Source: Clostridiales bacterium (GTDB lineage Bacteria; Bacillota; Clostridia; Christensenellales; Aristaeellaceae). Taken from it: DNA of 26,443 nt. The stretch lies in the NCBI GenBank assembly GCA_004556545.1, contig SFGO01000029.1:1-26443 (forward strand), written 5' to 3'. Under the pieces are notes generated by a model. It saw only the letters and a program-made list of their open reading frames with translations. It ran no database searches and had not been told where the DNA came from. Made by a program: the position numbers and the translations under genes. Positions 7,080 to 15,884 of the stretch are shown one piece after another. Within the stretch, counting starts at the first letter, position 1; every line of letters begins with the position of its first letter.

Positions 7080-7811
7080 GTGAACGGATTGACCGATATT
7101 CATGCGCACGTCGTCTACGGCGTGGACGACGGCCCCCGAACGCTGGAGGAATCCGTCGCGCTGCTGGAAGCCGCCTGCCGGAACGGAATTCGGCAGCTCA
7201 TTGCCACCAGCCACGCCTATCCGTCCATGCATGCCTTTCCCCGGGAACGCTATTTCCGGCATCTGCGGGAGATCAATTTTGAATGCCGGGAAAAACGGGG
7301 GATGGATATTCAGCTGTTTTCGGGCTGCGAAATCTTCTATGCCGATGTGGCCGTGGAGCAGCTGCGGCAGCGAAAGCTGCCCACGCTGGCGGGAACGGCC
7401 TGCGTGCTGGTGGAGTTTGATCCTACCAGCAGCGCGGAGGCGGTGAAGGATGCGGTGCGCAGGCTGGCCAACGCCGGTTATCTGCCGATCATCGCCCATT
7501 GCGAGCGCTACAACGCTTTCCGGCGCAATCCGGAACTGTTTGAATCGCTTCGGGCAGAGTTCCGGGTGCTGTTCCAGATGAACGCCGCTACCATTGCGGA
7601 AAAGGTGCCGTGGGATCTGCATCGCTTCCGGGATCGGGCGTTTTCTCACGGATGGATCGATTTTGTCGCCACGGACGCTCATAATACGTCCGGCCGTCCC
7701 CCCTTGCTCGGAGAGGCGCGGGAGGCGCTGGCCAAACAATACGGCGAGGCTGCGGCCCGGCGCTGGACCGGGGAAAACCAACAGATGATTTTTGAAATGC
7801 CCCTGATCTGA
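7080..7811 (+). CDS. CpsB/CapC-type PHP-family tyrosine-protein phosphatase
   Basis: A 243-residue metal-dependent phosphatase of the PHP superfamily that removes phosphate from the kinase tyrosine cluster. It shows TDIHAHVVYGVDDGP (HxH at residues 8-10) and TSHAYP (His45). GCEIFY, IAHCERY and ATDAHN supply further metal ligands. The start is GTG at 7080, preceded by GAGGGA about 6 nt upstream; TDIHAH close to the N-terminus is normal for the family. It sits 9 nt after the kinase gene, completing the adaptor-kinase-phosphatase module. The order CpsC-CpsD-CpsB differs from the streptococcal CpsB-CpsC-CpsD order. Confidence 0.92.
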   Translation: MNGLTDIHAHVVYGVDDGPRTLEESVALLEAACRNGIRQLIATSHAYPSMHAFPRERYFRHLREINFECREKRGMDIQLFSGCEIFYADVAVEQLRQRKLPTLAGTACVLVEFDPTSSAEAVKDAVRRLANAGYLPIIAHCERYNAFRRNPELFESLRAEFRVLFQMNAATIAEKVPWDLHRFRDRAFSHGWIDFVATDAHNTSGRPPLLGEAREALAKQYGEAAARRWTGENQQMIFEMPLI

Positions 7812-7844
7812 AACGAAAGCCCAAAAGCGTTCTGCCTGTATTCG

Positions 7845-7872
7845 AAAGGCAAATTTCAAAAGGCAAGTTTCA
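7845..7872 (+). repeat. Two tandem copies of a 14-nt sequence
   Basis: AAAGGCAAATTTCA (7845-7858) is followed immediately by AAAGGCAAGTTTCA (7859-7872), differing at one base. It lies in the 88-nt gap between the phosphatase and LCP genes, ahead of the AAAGGAG ribosome site of the latter. Confidence 0.75.
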
Positions 7873-7899
7873 CAGCTTCGCAAATCGAAAGGAGATAAA

Positions 7900-9216
7900 A
7901 TGAGCAAATTTCAGAAATGGCTGTCTCTCGGACTTTGCCTCCTTCTGCTGCTGGCAAAGCCCCTGTGTGCGGCGCTGGCGGAAGGCATTCCTTCGAAGAA
8001 CCCGCTGCTGCATCCGCTGGAAACAGTGCCGGAGGCGCAGACAGAACACGAGTACTTTAATTTGCTGCTGCTGGGCATTGATTTCGGCGACAGGGGATAC
8101 CGGGGCAGCGGCGGCAAAAATGTGTTCGCCGACTGCCACACCGACGCGGTGCTGGTAGCCTCGCTGGATAAAACGGAGCAGCGCCTTCGGCTGATTTCCC
8201 TGCCCCGGGACACGCTGACCTACGTGCCGGGCGTTAGGGGCATTTACAAGCTGAACGCGGCCATCAACTGCGCCGATACCACCGACGAGGGACTTCAGCG
8301 GATTCAGGACGCGGCAAGCTGGCTGCTGGGCGGTGTGAAAATCGACCGCTACTGCGCGGTGGATATGAACGCCATGATCGAAATCGGCGATTTGATCGGC
8401 GGCGTGGATCTGGATGTGGAGATGAACTACACCGGCCACAGCGGCACGAAGTACCGCAAGGGCTTGCAGCATCTGGACGGGACGGGCATCACGGACTATT
8501 TCCGGGCCCGCACCAACGCCACGGCCAACGCCACCGACATTGGCCGTACCGGCCGTCAGCGGCAGCTGATGACCGCCATTTTTCAGAAGCTGCGCGCCGA
8601 ACCCACGCTGCTGACCAAGCTGCTGTCCTACGCGCAGAGCACGGAGCAGAATGTGCTCACCAACGTGAACCTGCTGGATTCCGCCTCTTTTTTGCCCCTG
8701 TTTTTTTCGGGCGGCACGGAGGATATCGGTTCCTATGTGCTGACGGGCCCCTATCGTTCCGTTCTGCAATGGAATTTCACATTGACCGATCAGGATAACC
8801 GCATAGCGGTTCTGAAGGAGACTTTCGGCATTGACGCGGAGCCGCTGCCCTATGTGAGCCGGGAGTATACGAAGTGGCTGGAAGAAAGCGGCTTCCGGGC
8901 CTCCAAGGCCATCTATGTGGGCTGGCTGATTCTGGAATATGCGCAAGGCGTATCGGAACCGGAAACGGCGGAACAGAAGGAAGCCCTTCAGGCGCTGGAA
9001 ACGGCGCTGAACGCCGCCTGCGCCGCCTTCGATCAGGCGGCGGACACCATGGACGCGCAGGATACAAGCGCCATGAAAACGGCCCGCAAGGCGCTGATGC
9101 AGGCGGGCGATCAGGCGGCGGAGCAGTTCGGTTATCCCGAAAAATACCGCTGGGATCCCAGCCCTTACTGGTATACCGACTCCATGATTAACCAGTACCA
9201 GCCGAAGTGGCAGTAA
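7900..9216 (+). CDS. LytR-CpsA-Psr (LCP) family glycopolymer transferase
   Basis: A 438-residue exported protein. LCP enzymes move finished glycopolymers from undecaprenyl carrier to peptidoglycan outside the membrane. The domain runs from about residue 47 (YFNLLLLGIDFGDRG) through DAVLVASLD, LISLPRDTLTYVPG and KLNAAI to the Arg-rich end DYFRARTNA...DIGRTGRQRQ (about 205-226). The conserved polyprenyl-phosphate-binding Arg and Asp residues look intact. The N-terminus (SLGLCLLLLLAKPLCAALAEG) reads as a possibly cleavable signal peptide ending AALA, whereas many LCP proteins keep an uncleaved anchor. The last 110 residues or so are helical and unassigned. AAAGGAG precedes the ATG. Its place inside the operon points to attachment of this polymer to the wall. 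Confidence 0.9.
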   Translation: MSKFQKWLSLGLCLLLLLAKPLCAALAEGIPSKNPLLHPLETVPEAQTEHEYFNLLLLGIDFGDRGYRGSGGKNVFADCHTDAVLVASLDKTEQRLRLISLPRDTLTYVPGVRGIYKLNAAINCADTTDEGLQRIQDAASWLLGGVKIDRYCAVDMNAMIEIGDLIGGVDLDVEMNYTGHSGTKYRKGLQHLDGTGITDYFRARTNATANATDIGRTGRQRQLMTAIFQKLRAEPTLLTKLLSYAQSTEQNVLTNVNLLDSASFLPLFFSGGTEDIGSYVLTGPYRSVLQWNFTLTDQDNRIAVLKETFGIDAEPLPYVSREYTKWLEESGFRASKAIYVGWLILEYAQGVSEPETAEQKEALQALETALNAACAAFDQAADTMDAQDTSAMKTARKALMQAGDQAAEQFGYPEKYRWDPSPYWYTDSMINQYQPKWQ

Positions 9217-9278
9217 GCTGCGCGGCAGGGTACAGACAGGCGCGAAACGGGAAAAGAGACAGAAGAGGGTGAAAAAAC

Positions 9279-10748
9279 GTGTACAGAAGACAGACCAACG
9301 GCTGGCTGAAGCATCTGGATTTTATTGTTCTGGATCTGTTCTGTCTTGAGGCTGCGTTTGTTTTGGCCTATTGGGCTCGCATCGGATGGAGCAATCCCTA
9401 TGCGACCCGGCTGTATCAAAGCATGGCGTTTATGCTGCTGCTGATGGACGTGGCCGTCATCTTTTTCGGAAACGCCTATTCCGGCGTTCTGGAGCGCGGC
9501 TATTGGAAGGAGGCCAGCAGCACCCTGCGGCAGTCGGCGCTGATTCTGGCGCTTTCCTCGGTGTATCTGGTCTTGATTCAGAATGGGGACAGCTATTCCC
9601 GGATTATTCTGTGCCTGACGGCGCTGTTCTATTTTTTCCTTTCCTACGGCTGTCGGCTGCTCTGGAAAAGAGCGGTGAAATGGATTCCGTGGAAAATGAA
9701 GCAGGATTCTCTGCTGATTGCGGTCACGGAAGCCCACGCCGCGGAGGTAGTCGAAAGCCTTCAGCACGACCAGCGGCGGCATTTCAGTATTTCCGGCATC
9801 ATTCTTATGGACGAGGGCGTTCATACCGGCGTGGAGCAGCTGTTTGTCAAAAGCTACGGCAATATCCCGGTGGTAGCGACGGAACGCGGGCTGGTCGAGT
9901 ATGTCTGCCGGGAATGGGTGGATGAGATTCTGTTTGTTTTGCCGGATTGGCAGGGCGATCGGGCGGTGCTTGAGGAGGTCGCCGCGTCCGGCATCGCAGT
10001 GCATGAATATCTGGGCATGGAAAAAAGCCGGGTGGGACGAAAGCAGGTCATTGAGAAAATGGGCGATTATGCTGTCATGACTACCTGCACCAACTGCGTC
10101 ACTTTTTCACAGGCCTTTCTGAAACGGACGTTCGATATTGTAGGCGGGCTGGTCGGCAGTATTTTCGCTGTTCTGGCGCTGATGATCGTAGGGCCAATGA
10201 TCTATGCGCAGTCGCCGGGGCCGCTTTTGTTCCGGCAGGTGCGCGTGGGCCGCAACGGCCGCCGGTTCCATTTTCTGAAAATCCGTTCCATGGTGATCGG
10301 CGCGGATGCAATGAAAAAAGACCTGATGGAGCAGAACCGCGTCAAGGACGGCATGATGTTCAAGCTGGATTTTGATCCGCGCATCATCGGCGCGAAGAAG
10401 CTGCCGGACGGAAGCGTCAAGCGCGGAATCGGCAATATCATCCGGGATTGGAGCATTGACGAGCTGCCGCAGTTCTTTAATGTGCTCAAGGGCGACATGA
10501 GCTTGGTGGGCACCAGACCGCCCACGGTGGACGAGTGGGAAAAGTATCAGCTGCACCATCGGGCTCGAATGGCCTTCCGGCCCGGAATCACGGGGCTTTG
10601 GCAGGTCAGCGGCAGAAGCAATATCGTGGATTTTGAAGAAGTTGTCAAGCTGGATACCAAATATATCAACGAATGGGATTTCGGCCTGGACTGCCGGATC
10701 ATGCTGGATACGGTCCGGGCGGTTCTGGAAAGAACCGGTTCGATGTAA
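9279..10748 (+). CDS. Polyprenyl-phosphate sugar-1-phosphate transferase (WbaP/WcaJ-like initiating enzyme)
   Basis: A 489-residue membrane enzyme that starts each repeat unit by moving a sugar-1-phosphate from a nucleotide sugar to undecaprenyl phosphate. The N-terminal part holds about four hydrophobic segments (residues 13-135) and a soluble middle domain. The catalytic bacterial-transferase domain begins near 281 with FLKRTFDIVGG, contains SPGPLLFRQVRVG, and has the DELPQFFNVLKGDMSLVGTR block and FRPGITGLWQVSGRS. These are standard for this superfamily. The start is GTG at 9279, with GAGGGTG about 8 nt upstream. Which hexose it transfers (glucose or galactose are usual) cannot be read from the sequence. 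Confidence 0.92.
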   Translation: MYRRQTNGWLKHLDFIVLDLFCLEAAFVLAYWARIGWSNPYATRLYQSMAFMLLLMDVAVIFFGNAYSGVLERGYWKEASSTLRQSALILALSSVYLVLIQNGDSYSRIILCLTALFYFFLSYGCRLLWKRAVKWIPWKMKQDSLLIAVTEAHAAEVVESLQHDQRRHFSISGIILMDEGVHTGVEQLFVKSYGNIPVVATERGLVEYVCREWVDEILFVLPDWQGDRAVLEEVAASGIAVHEYLGMEKSRVGRKQVIEKMGDYAVMTTCTNCVTFSQAFLKRTFDIVGGLVGSIFAVLALMIVGPMIYAQSPGPLLFRQVRVGRNGRRFHFLKIRSMVIGADAMKKDLMEQNRVKDGMMFKLDFDPRIIGAKKLPDGSVKRGIGNIIRDWSIDELPQFFNVLKGDMSLVGTRPPTVDEWEKYQLHHRARMAFRPGITGLWQVSGRSNIVDFEEVVKLDTKYINEWDFGLDCRIMLDTVRAVLERTGSM

Positions 10749-10779
10749 AAAAAGCCGGATGGCGGAAGGGAAAAGAAAG

Positions 10780-11559
10780 ATGAAAGCAGTGATCCTGGCA
10801 GGCGGTTTTGGAACGCGCATTTCCGAGCAGTCTCAGTTTAAGCCCAAGCCGATGATTGAAATCGGTGAAATGCCCATTCTGTGGCACATTATGAAGCTGT
10901 ATTCCTTCTATGATGTGAATGAATTTGTCATCTGCGCCGGGTACAAGCAGCATGTCATCAAGGAGTGGTTTGCGGATTATTTCCTGCACACCTCCGATAT
11001 CACCTTTGATTTTACCAGCGGGAACGAAATCATCGTACACGATAAGCGGGCGGAAAAATGGAAGGTCACGGTCGTGGATACGGGCCTGAACACCATGACC
11101 GGCGGACGGGTGCGTCGGATCCGCAAATATGTGGGGGACGAGCCGTTTTACCTGACCTACGGGGACGCGGTTTCCAATGTGAACATTGCCGAACTGACCC
11201 GCTTCCATCAGGCTCACGGCAAATGCGTTACGCTGACCACCGTCAGCATCGCTCAGCAGAAGGGCGTGCTGGACATTGACGGCGATAATACCGTCACGGC
11301 CTTCCGGGAAAAGGACAACGAGGACGGCACGATTATCAACGGCGGTTTTATGGTCTGTAACGCCGACATCTTTGACTACCTGAAGGATGATGCGACCGTG
11401 CTGGAGCAGACGCCCATGCGGGAAATGGCCGCTGCCCGGGAGCTGAAGAGCTACTATCATCCGGGCTTCTGGCAGTGCATGGATACGCAGCGGGAAAAGG
11501 AAAGACTGGAAAAGCTCTGGGAATCCGGCGAGGCCCCGTGGAAGGTGTGGAATGACTGA
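10780..11559 (+). CDS. rfbF: Glucose-1-phosphate cytidylyltransferase
   Basis: A 259-residue nucleotidyltransferase making CDP-glucose from CTP and glucose-1-phosphate, the entry step to CDP-linked 3,6-dideoxy sugars (also called DdhA). It begins MKAVILAGGFGTRISEQ and continues KPKPMIEIGEMPILWHIMK. Further RfbF landmarks are GYKQHVIKEWFADYFLH, VVDTGLNTMTGGRVRR, LTYGDAVSNVN and the C-terminal HPGFWQCMDTQREKERLEKLW. Length equals the family norm. ATG at 10780 fits the family start; an in-frame ATG at 10759 would add seven residues but has no ribosome site. Its stop shares a base with the start of rfbG (TGATG), so the pair is translationally coupled. Confidence 0.95.
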   Translation: MKAVILAGGFGTRISEQSQFKPKPMIEIGEMPILWHIMKLYSFYDVNEFVICAGYKQHVIKEWFADYFLHTSDITFDFTSGNEIIVHDKRAEKWKVTVVDTGLNTMTGGRVRRIRKYVGDEPFYLTYGDAVSNVNIAELTRFHQAHGKCVTLTTVSIAQQKGVLDIDGDNTVTAFREKDNEDGTIINGGFMVCNADIFDYLKDDATVLEQTPMREMAAARELKSYYHPGFWQCMDTQREKERLEKLWESGEAPWKVWND

Positions 11560-12611
11560 TGGAGTTTGATCTGTCTTTTTATCAAGGGAAAAAGGTTTTT
11601 GTGACGGGCCATACGGGCTTTAAGGGCTCCTGGCTGTGCCGGATGCTGGCGGGAGCTGGAGCGTCGGTCACGGGCTTTTCGCTGGAGCCGCCTACGGAGC
11701 CGTCGCTGTTTCGGATTGCCGGAATCGAAAACGACGTGCGCTCCGTCATCGGGGACGTGCGGGACATGGCCGCGCTGAAGGCCGCCTTTGACGAGGCGCA
11801 GCCTGAAATCGTGCTGCATCTTGCGGCGCAGCCCATTGTGCGGGAAAGCTATCGGAATCCGGCCTACACCTACGAAACAAACGTCATGGGAACGGTCCAT
11901 CTGCTGGAATGCGTTCGAAACAGCTCCACTGTGCGCTCCTTTCTGAATGTGACCACCGACAAGGTGTACCGCAACCGGGAATGGCCTTGGGGTTATCGGG
12001 AAAATGACGAATTGGACGGCTTTGACCCGTACTCCAATTCAAAATCCTGTTCTGAGCTGGTGACGCATTCCTATCGGAACAGCTTCTTTGCGGACGGACG
12101 GGTGGCCATTTCGACGGCCAGAGCCGGAAACGTCATCGGCGGCGGCGACTTCGCCAGCGACCGCATTATCCCGGATTGCATCCGCGCCGCTGAGAAGGGC
12201 GAACCCATCGCAGTGCGCAATCCGTATTCCACAAGGCCGTACCAGCATGTGCTGGAACCGCTGTACGCCTATTTGATGATCGCCGCCCGGCAGATGCAGG
12301 ACGGGCGCTGCGCCGGGTACTACAACGTGGGACCGGACGATGCGGACTGCTTCCAGACGGGCGCTTTGGTGGAGCTGTTTGTCCGTCGCTGGGGAGAAGG
12401 AATGAAATGGATCGACCGTTCCGACGGCGGGCCCCATGAGGCGGGCTTCCTGAAGCTGGACTGCTCGCTTCTGAAGAGCACGTTCGGCTGGAAGCCGCGC
12501 TGGAATTTGGAAACGGCTGTGGCCATGACGGTGGAATGGAGCAAGATCTGGCTGGCCGGGGGCGATGCCCGGGCCTGCATGGATCGCCAGATTCAAGCCT
12601 TTTTGGGCTGA
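11559..12611 (+). CDS. rfbG: CDP-glucose 4,6-dehydratase
   Basis: A 350-residue short-chain dehydrogenase of the extended type (also DdhB) that converts CDP-glucose to CDP-4-keto-6-deoxyglucose with bound NAD+. It shows the Rossmann motif in VFVTGHTGFKGSW, LHLAAQPIVRESYRNPAYTY, the NVTTDKVY block, and the catalytic Tyr-Lys pair in DPYSNSKSCSEL. GNVIGGGDF and RPYQHVLEPL are strongly characteristic of this dehydratase. Start and length agree with the family. It sits directly between rfbF and rfbH, the same order as in enterobacterial dideoxy-sugar clusters. Confidence 0.95.
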   Translation: MEFDLSFYQGKKVFVTGHTGFKGSWLCRMLAGAGASVTGFSLEPPTEPSLFRIAGIENDVRSVIGDVRDMAALKAAFDEAQPEIVLHLAAQPIVRESYRNPAYTYETNVMGTVHLLECVRNSSTVRSFLNVTTDKVYRNREWPWGYRENDELDGFDPYSNSKSCSELVTHSYRNSFFADGRVAISTARAGNVIGGGDFASDRIIPDCIRAAEKGEPIAVRNPYSTRPYQHVLEPLYAYLMIAARQMQDGRCAGYYNVGPDDADCFQTGALVELFVRRWGEGMKWIDRSDGGPHEAGFLKLDCSLLKSTFGWKPRWNLETAVAMTVEWSKIWLAGGDARACMDRQIQAFLG

Positions 12612-12637
12612 TGAAGTGAAAGAGTGGAGAAGACAAG

Positions 12638-13981
12638 ATGAGCAGATGGAGCAGCGAGCAGGAGGCGCGGGAAGAGCTGAAGGCTCTTGTGACGGAATAT
12701 TATCACGATTTCAAGGAAAAAAAGGAACCGTACCGTGAAGGGGAGCGCATCCATTACGCGGCGCGCGTATTTGATGAAAAGGAAATGTGCGCCCTGACGG
12801 ATGCCATGCTGGATTTCTGGCTGACGACCGGGCGGTTTTCGGAGCGGTTCGAGAAAGAATTCGCCGCATGGCTGGGCGTGAAATACGCGCATCTGGTCAA
12901 CAGCGGCTCGTCCGCCAATCTGATCGCCTTTACGGCGCTGACCGCGCCGGAACTGGGCGAGCGGCAGATTCGCCGGGGAGACGAGGTTATCACCGTTGCC
13001 TGCGGCTTTCCCACCACGGTAGCGCCCATTCTTCAGTATGGCGCGGTTCCTGTTTTTGTGGATGTGACGGTGCCTCAGTACAATATCGACGTTTCCCGGC
13101 TGGAGGAAGCCCTGTCCGAGCGGACGAAGGCGGTCATGATCGCCCACACGTTGGGCAATCCCTTTGATTTGGCCGCCGTGAGGGCTTTCTGCGACCGGCA
13201 CGGGCTCTGGCTGGTGGAGGATAACTGCGACGCGCTGGGAAGCCGCTATACCATAGACGGGGAAACCCGGTATACCGGCACATGGGGCGACATCGGCACG
13301 TCCAGCTTTTATCCGCCGCACCATATGACCATGGGCGAGGGCGGCTGCGTTTATACCGACAGCGCGCAGCTGCACCGGCTGATCCTGTCCTATCGGGACT
13401 GGGGCCGTGACTGCGTTTGCCCCTCCGGCCACGACAACTTCTGCGGCCATCGCTTTGACGGCCAGTTCGGGCAGCTGCCCCGGGGCTACGATCATAAGTA
13501 TGTCTACAGCCATCTGGGCTACAACCTGAAGGTCACGGACATGCAGGCGGCCATCGGCTGCGAGCAGCTGAAAAAGTTCCCCGGCTTTATCGAAAGACGG
13601 CGGCACAACTGGGAGCGGCTCCGGGAGGCGCTGAAGCCTGCGGAAGACCGGCTGATTCTGCCGGAGGCCGCGCCGAACAGCCGTCCTTCATGGTTCGGGT
13701 TCCTGATTTCCGTGCGTCCCGGCTCCGGCCTTGACCGCAACGCCATGACCCGTTATCTGGAGTCGAAGAATATCCAAACCAGACTTCTGTTCAGCGGAAA
13801 TCTATTGCGGCATCCCTGTTTCGATCCGCTGCGCGGCACGGACGCTTACCGGGTCGCCGGCGGCCTTGAAAACACGGATTTCGTTATGAACCATACGTTC
13901 TGGGTGGGCGTGTATCCCGGCATGACGGACGAAATGATCGATTATATGGCGAAGGTCATTCTGGAAGCCGCGAAACTGTAA
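12638..13981 (+). CDS. rfbH: CDP-6-deoxy-4-hexulose 3-dehydrase (E1, PMP and [2Fe-2S] enzyme)
   Basis: A 447-residue member of the aminotransferase-like DegT family (also DdhC/AscC) that removes the 3-hydroxyl of CDP-4-keto-6-deoxyglucose. In SFYPPHHMTMGEGG the lysine that binds PLP in aminotransferases is replaced by His228, the known signature of this dehydrase, which uses PMP. Cys259, Cys261 and Cys269 (C-x-C-x7-C), with Cys197 upstream, match the iron-sulfur site; the first gap is 61 residues, slightly longer than the 57 I recall for the Yersinia enzyme. The reaction normally needs electrons from a partner flavin/iron-sulfur reductase (E3, DdhD/AscD), which is not in this window. Confidence 0.95.
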   Translation: MSRWSSEQEAREELKALVTEYYHDFKEKKEPYREGERIHYAARVFDEKEMCALTDAMLDFWLTTGRFSERFEKEFAAWLGVKYAHLVNSGSSANLIAFTALTAPELGERQIRRGDEVITVACGFPTTVAPILQYGAVPVFVDVTVPQYNIDVSRLEEALSERTKAVMIAHTLGNPFDLAAVRAFCDRHGLWLVEDNCDALGSRYTIDGETRYTGTWGDIGTSSFYPPHHMTMGEGGCVYTDSAQLHRLILSYRDWGRDCVCPSGHDNFCGHRFDGQFGQLPRGYDHKYVYSHLGYNLKVTDMQAAIGCEQLKKFPGFIERRRHNWERLREALKPAEDRLILPEAAPNSRPSWFGFLISVRPGSGLDRNAMTRYLESKNIQTRLLFSGNLLRHPCFDPLRGTDAYRVAGGLENTDFVMNHTFWVGVYPGMTDEMIDYMAKVILEAAKL

Positions 13982-14018
13982 TCCAATTACCGGCAGGGCA
14001 AGTGGGGGAAAGGACTTT

Positions 14019-15851
14019 ATGAAGCAGAGACTGGCGGACTATGTGGCCGATTTTCTGGCGGCCCGGGGCGTGACGGACGTTTTCAGCGTGGTCGGCGGGG
14101 GCGCTATGCATCTCAATGACGCGCTGGGACATCATCCCAAGCTGCATGTAACCTACAATCATCACGAGCAGGCCTGCGCCATGGCGGCGGAGGCCTATGC
14201 CCGTCTGGACAACCGGATTGCCGCAGTCTGCGTCACCACCGGCCCCGGCGGAACCAACGCCCTGACTGGCGTGGTGGGCGGCTGGCTGGACTCCATTCCC
14301 ATGTTCATTGTAAGCGGACAGGTGCGCTACGACACCACCGCCCGCTATGCGCTGCCCTTTACGGAAACGCCTCTCCGGGCCATGGGCGACCAGGAGTACG
14401 ACATCGTTCAATCCGCCGCGCCCATGACCAAATACGCCGTGATGATCGAAGACCCGAAGCGGATTCGCTTCGCACTGGAAAAGGCGTGGCATCTGGCCAC
14501 GACCGGCCGTCCCGGCCCGGTATGGGTGGATATTCCCGTCAATTTTCAGGGAGGCTATATCGAAACCGAGGAGCTGGAAGGATACGACCCCGCCGAGGAT
14601 GACAAGCTGCTTCCGCCGCCGGTGGACGGCGCGGTGATTCAGACCGTTCTGGAAAAAATCAGGAACGCCAAGCGGCCGGTGTTTCATGCCGGTTACGGCA
14701 TCCGCTTATCCGGCGGGTACGAGGCGTTCCGCGCCGCAGCGGAAAAACTGAACATCCCCATTGTGACGTACTGGAACGCCGTGGATCTGATCGAGGATGA
14801 AAATCCGCTGTACTGCGGCCGGGCGGGCAACATGGGCGACCGGCCCGGCAACTGGGCCATTCAGAACGCTGATCTGATTCTGGCGGTCGGCACGCGCATT
14901 TCGATTCGTCAGGTGGGCTATAACTGGAAAACATGGGCCCGCGCAGCGGAAGTCATCATGGTGGATATTGATCAGGCCGAGATGAAAAAGCCCACGCTGC
15001 ACGTGGAAATGCCCGTCTGGGCGGACGCGAAGGATTTTTTGACGAAACTGAATCAGGCGGCGGTTTTCCCGGTTCATGAAGGCGGCGAGTGGCTTGCCGT
15101 CTGCCAGCGCTGGAAGAAGGACTATCCGGCTGTGCTGCCCCGTCAGTGGGAGGAAAACGGCGAAACGGCGAATGTGTATGCGTTCGTTCGCTATCTCAGC
15201 AGCCGTCTTCCGGAAAACAGCCTGACCGCCGTTTCCAACGGCGCGTGCTGTGTGGTGGGCAATCAGGCCTATGTGATTCAAAAGGGAAGCCGCATGGCCA
15301 ACAACAGCGCCATTGCCAGCATGGGCTACGGCCTTCCGGCGGCCATCGGCACCTGCATCGGCGGAGGCCGCAGGCAGACCATCTGTCTGGAGGGCGACGG
15401 CTCCATCATGATGAACCTGCAGGAATTGCAGACGATTTTGACCAACTGTCTGCCGGTCAAGATTTTTCTGATCAACAATCAGGGCTATCATTCCATTCGA
15501 ATTACGCAGAACAATCTGTTCAAGGAGCATTCTAAAGTGGGTATCGGGCCGGAAAGCGGCGATTTGTCCTTCCCGGAGTTTGAAAAGCTCGCCCGGGCCT
15601 TTGGGTATCCCTATCGCTGCGCGCACAGCAACGCCGAAATGAAGCAAACGGTCGATTGGGCGCTGGAACAGGAAGGGCCTGTTTTCTGCGAAATTTACAC
15701 GGACACCCGGCAGGTTTGGGAACCCAAGAGCAGCACGAAGCGCCTGCCGGATGGAACGCTGGTCAGCCCGCCGCTGGAGGATCTGGCTCCCTTTTTGCCC
15801 CGGGAGGAGCTGGAAAAGCAGATGTTTATCCCCATGGTGCCGGAAGAATAA
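14019..15851 (+). CDS. ThDP-dependent acetolactate-synthase-like enzyme, probable YerE-type sugar acetyl-branching enzyme
   Basis: A 610-residue thiamine-diphosphate enzyme. The catalytic glutamate is Glu50 in YNHHEQACAMAAEAYAR. A central FAD/DHS-type domain (RAGNMGDRPGNWAIQNADLI onward) follows. The cofactor motif starts GDGS (459-462), continues through Asn466 and ends at the NN pair (486-487). Sequence alone fits acetohydroxyacid synthase, but there is no regulatory subunit or amino-acid gene nearby. It lies directly after rfbF-rfbG-rfbH and before an NAD-dependent reductase. In Yersinia pseudotuberculosis O:VI the same neighbours surround yerE, whose product uses pyruvate to add an acetyl branch at C4 of a CDP-3,6-dideoxy-4-ketosugar. 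That role is inferred here from context; related carboligation chemistry on another keto-sugar is possible. Confidence 0.82.
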   Translation: MKQRLADYVADFLAARGVTDVFSVVGGGAMHLNDALGHHPKLHVTYNHHEQACAMAAEAYARLDNRIAAVCVTTGPGGTNALTGVVGGWLDSIPMFIVSGQVRYDTTARYALPFTETPLRAMGDQEYDIVQSAAPMTKYAVMIEDPKRIRFALEKAWHLATTGRPGPVWVDIPVNFQGGYIETEELEGYDPAEDDKLLPPPVDGAVIQTVLEKIRNAKRPVFHAGYGIRLSGGYEAFRAAAEKLNIPIVTYWNAVDLIEDENPLYCGRAGNMGDRPGNWAIQNADLILAVGTRISIRQVGYNWKTWARAAEVIMVDIDQAEMKKPTLHVEMPVWADAKDFLTKLNQAAVFPVHEGGEWLAVCQRWKKDYPAVLPRQWEENGETANVYAFVRYLSSRLPENSLTAVSNGACCVVGNQAYVIQKGSRMANNSAIASMGYGLPAAIGTCIGGGRRQTICLEGDGSIMMNLQELQTILTNCLPVKIFLINNQGYHSIRITQNNLFKEHSKVGIGPESGDLSFPEFEKLARAFGYPYRCAHSNAEMKQTVDWALEQEGPVFCEIYTDTRQVWEPKSSTKRLPDGTLVSPPLEDLAPFLPREELEKQMFIPMVPEE

Positions 15852-15858
15852 AGAACGA

Positions 15859-15880
15859 AGAAAGAACAAAGAAAGAACAA
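15859..15880 (+). repeat. Tandem 11-nt repeat in the ribosome-binding region of the next gene
   Basis: AGAAAGAACAA occurs twice in direct succession (15859-15869 and 15870-15880), with a degenerate third copy just upstream. It occupies the place where a Shine-Dalgarno site should be before ATG 15885, and no GGAGG-like site is present. Confidence 0.75.
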
Positions 15881-15884
15881 AGCA

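Noticed and set aside
3586..7907. Long minus-strand open frames of 472 and 661 codons opposite melA and the kinase module
   Set aside because: They lie antisense to well-recognised genes, have His/Gln/Arg-rich translations without family motifs, and lack ribosome sites. They follow from codon bias in GC-rich DNA.
14019..15851. Annotation as housekeeping acetolactate synthase large subunit (IlvB)
   Set aside because: The motifs fit the superfamily, but there is no IlvN or other amino-acid gene nearby, and the gene lies inside a CDP-sugar block in the position of yerE.
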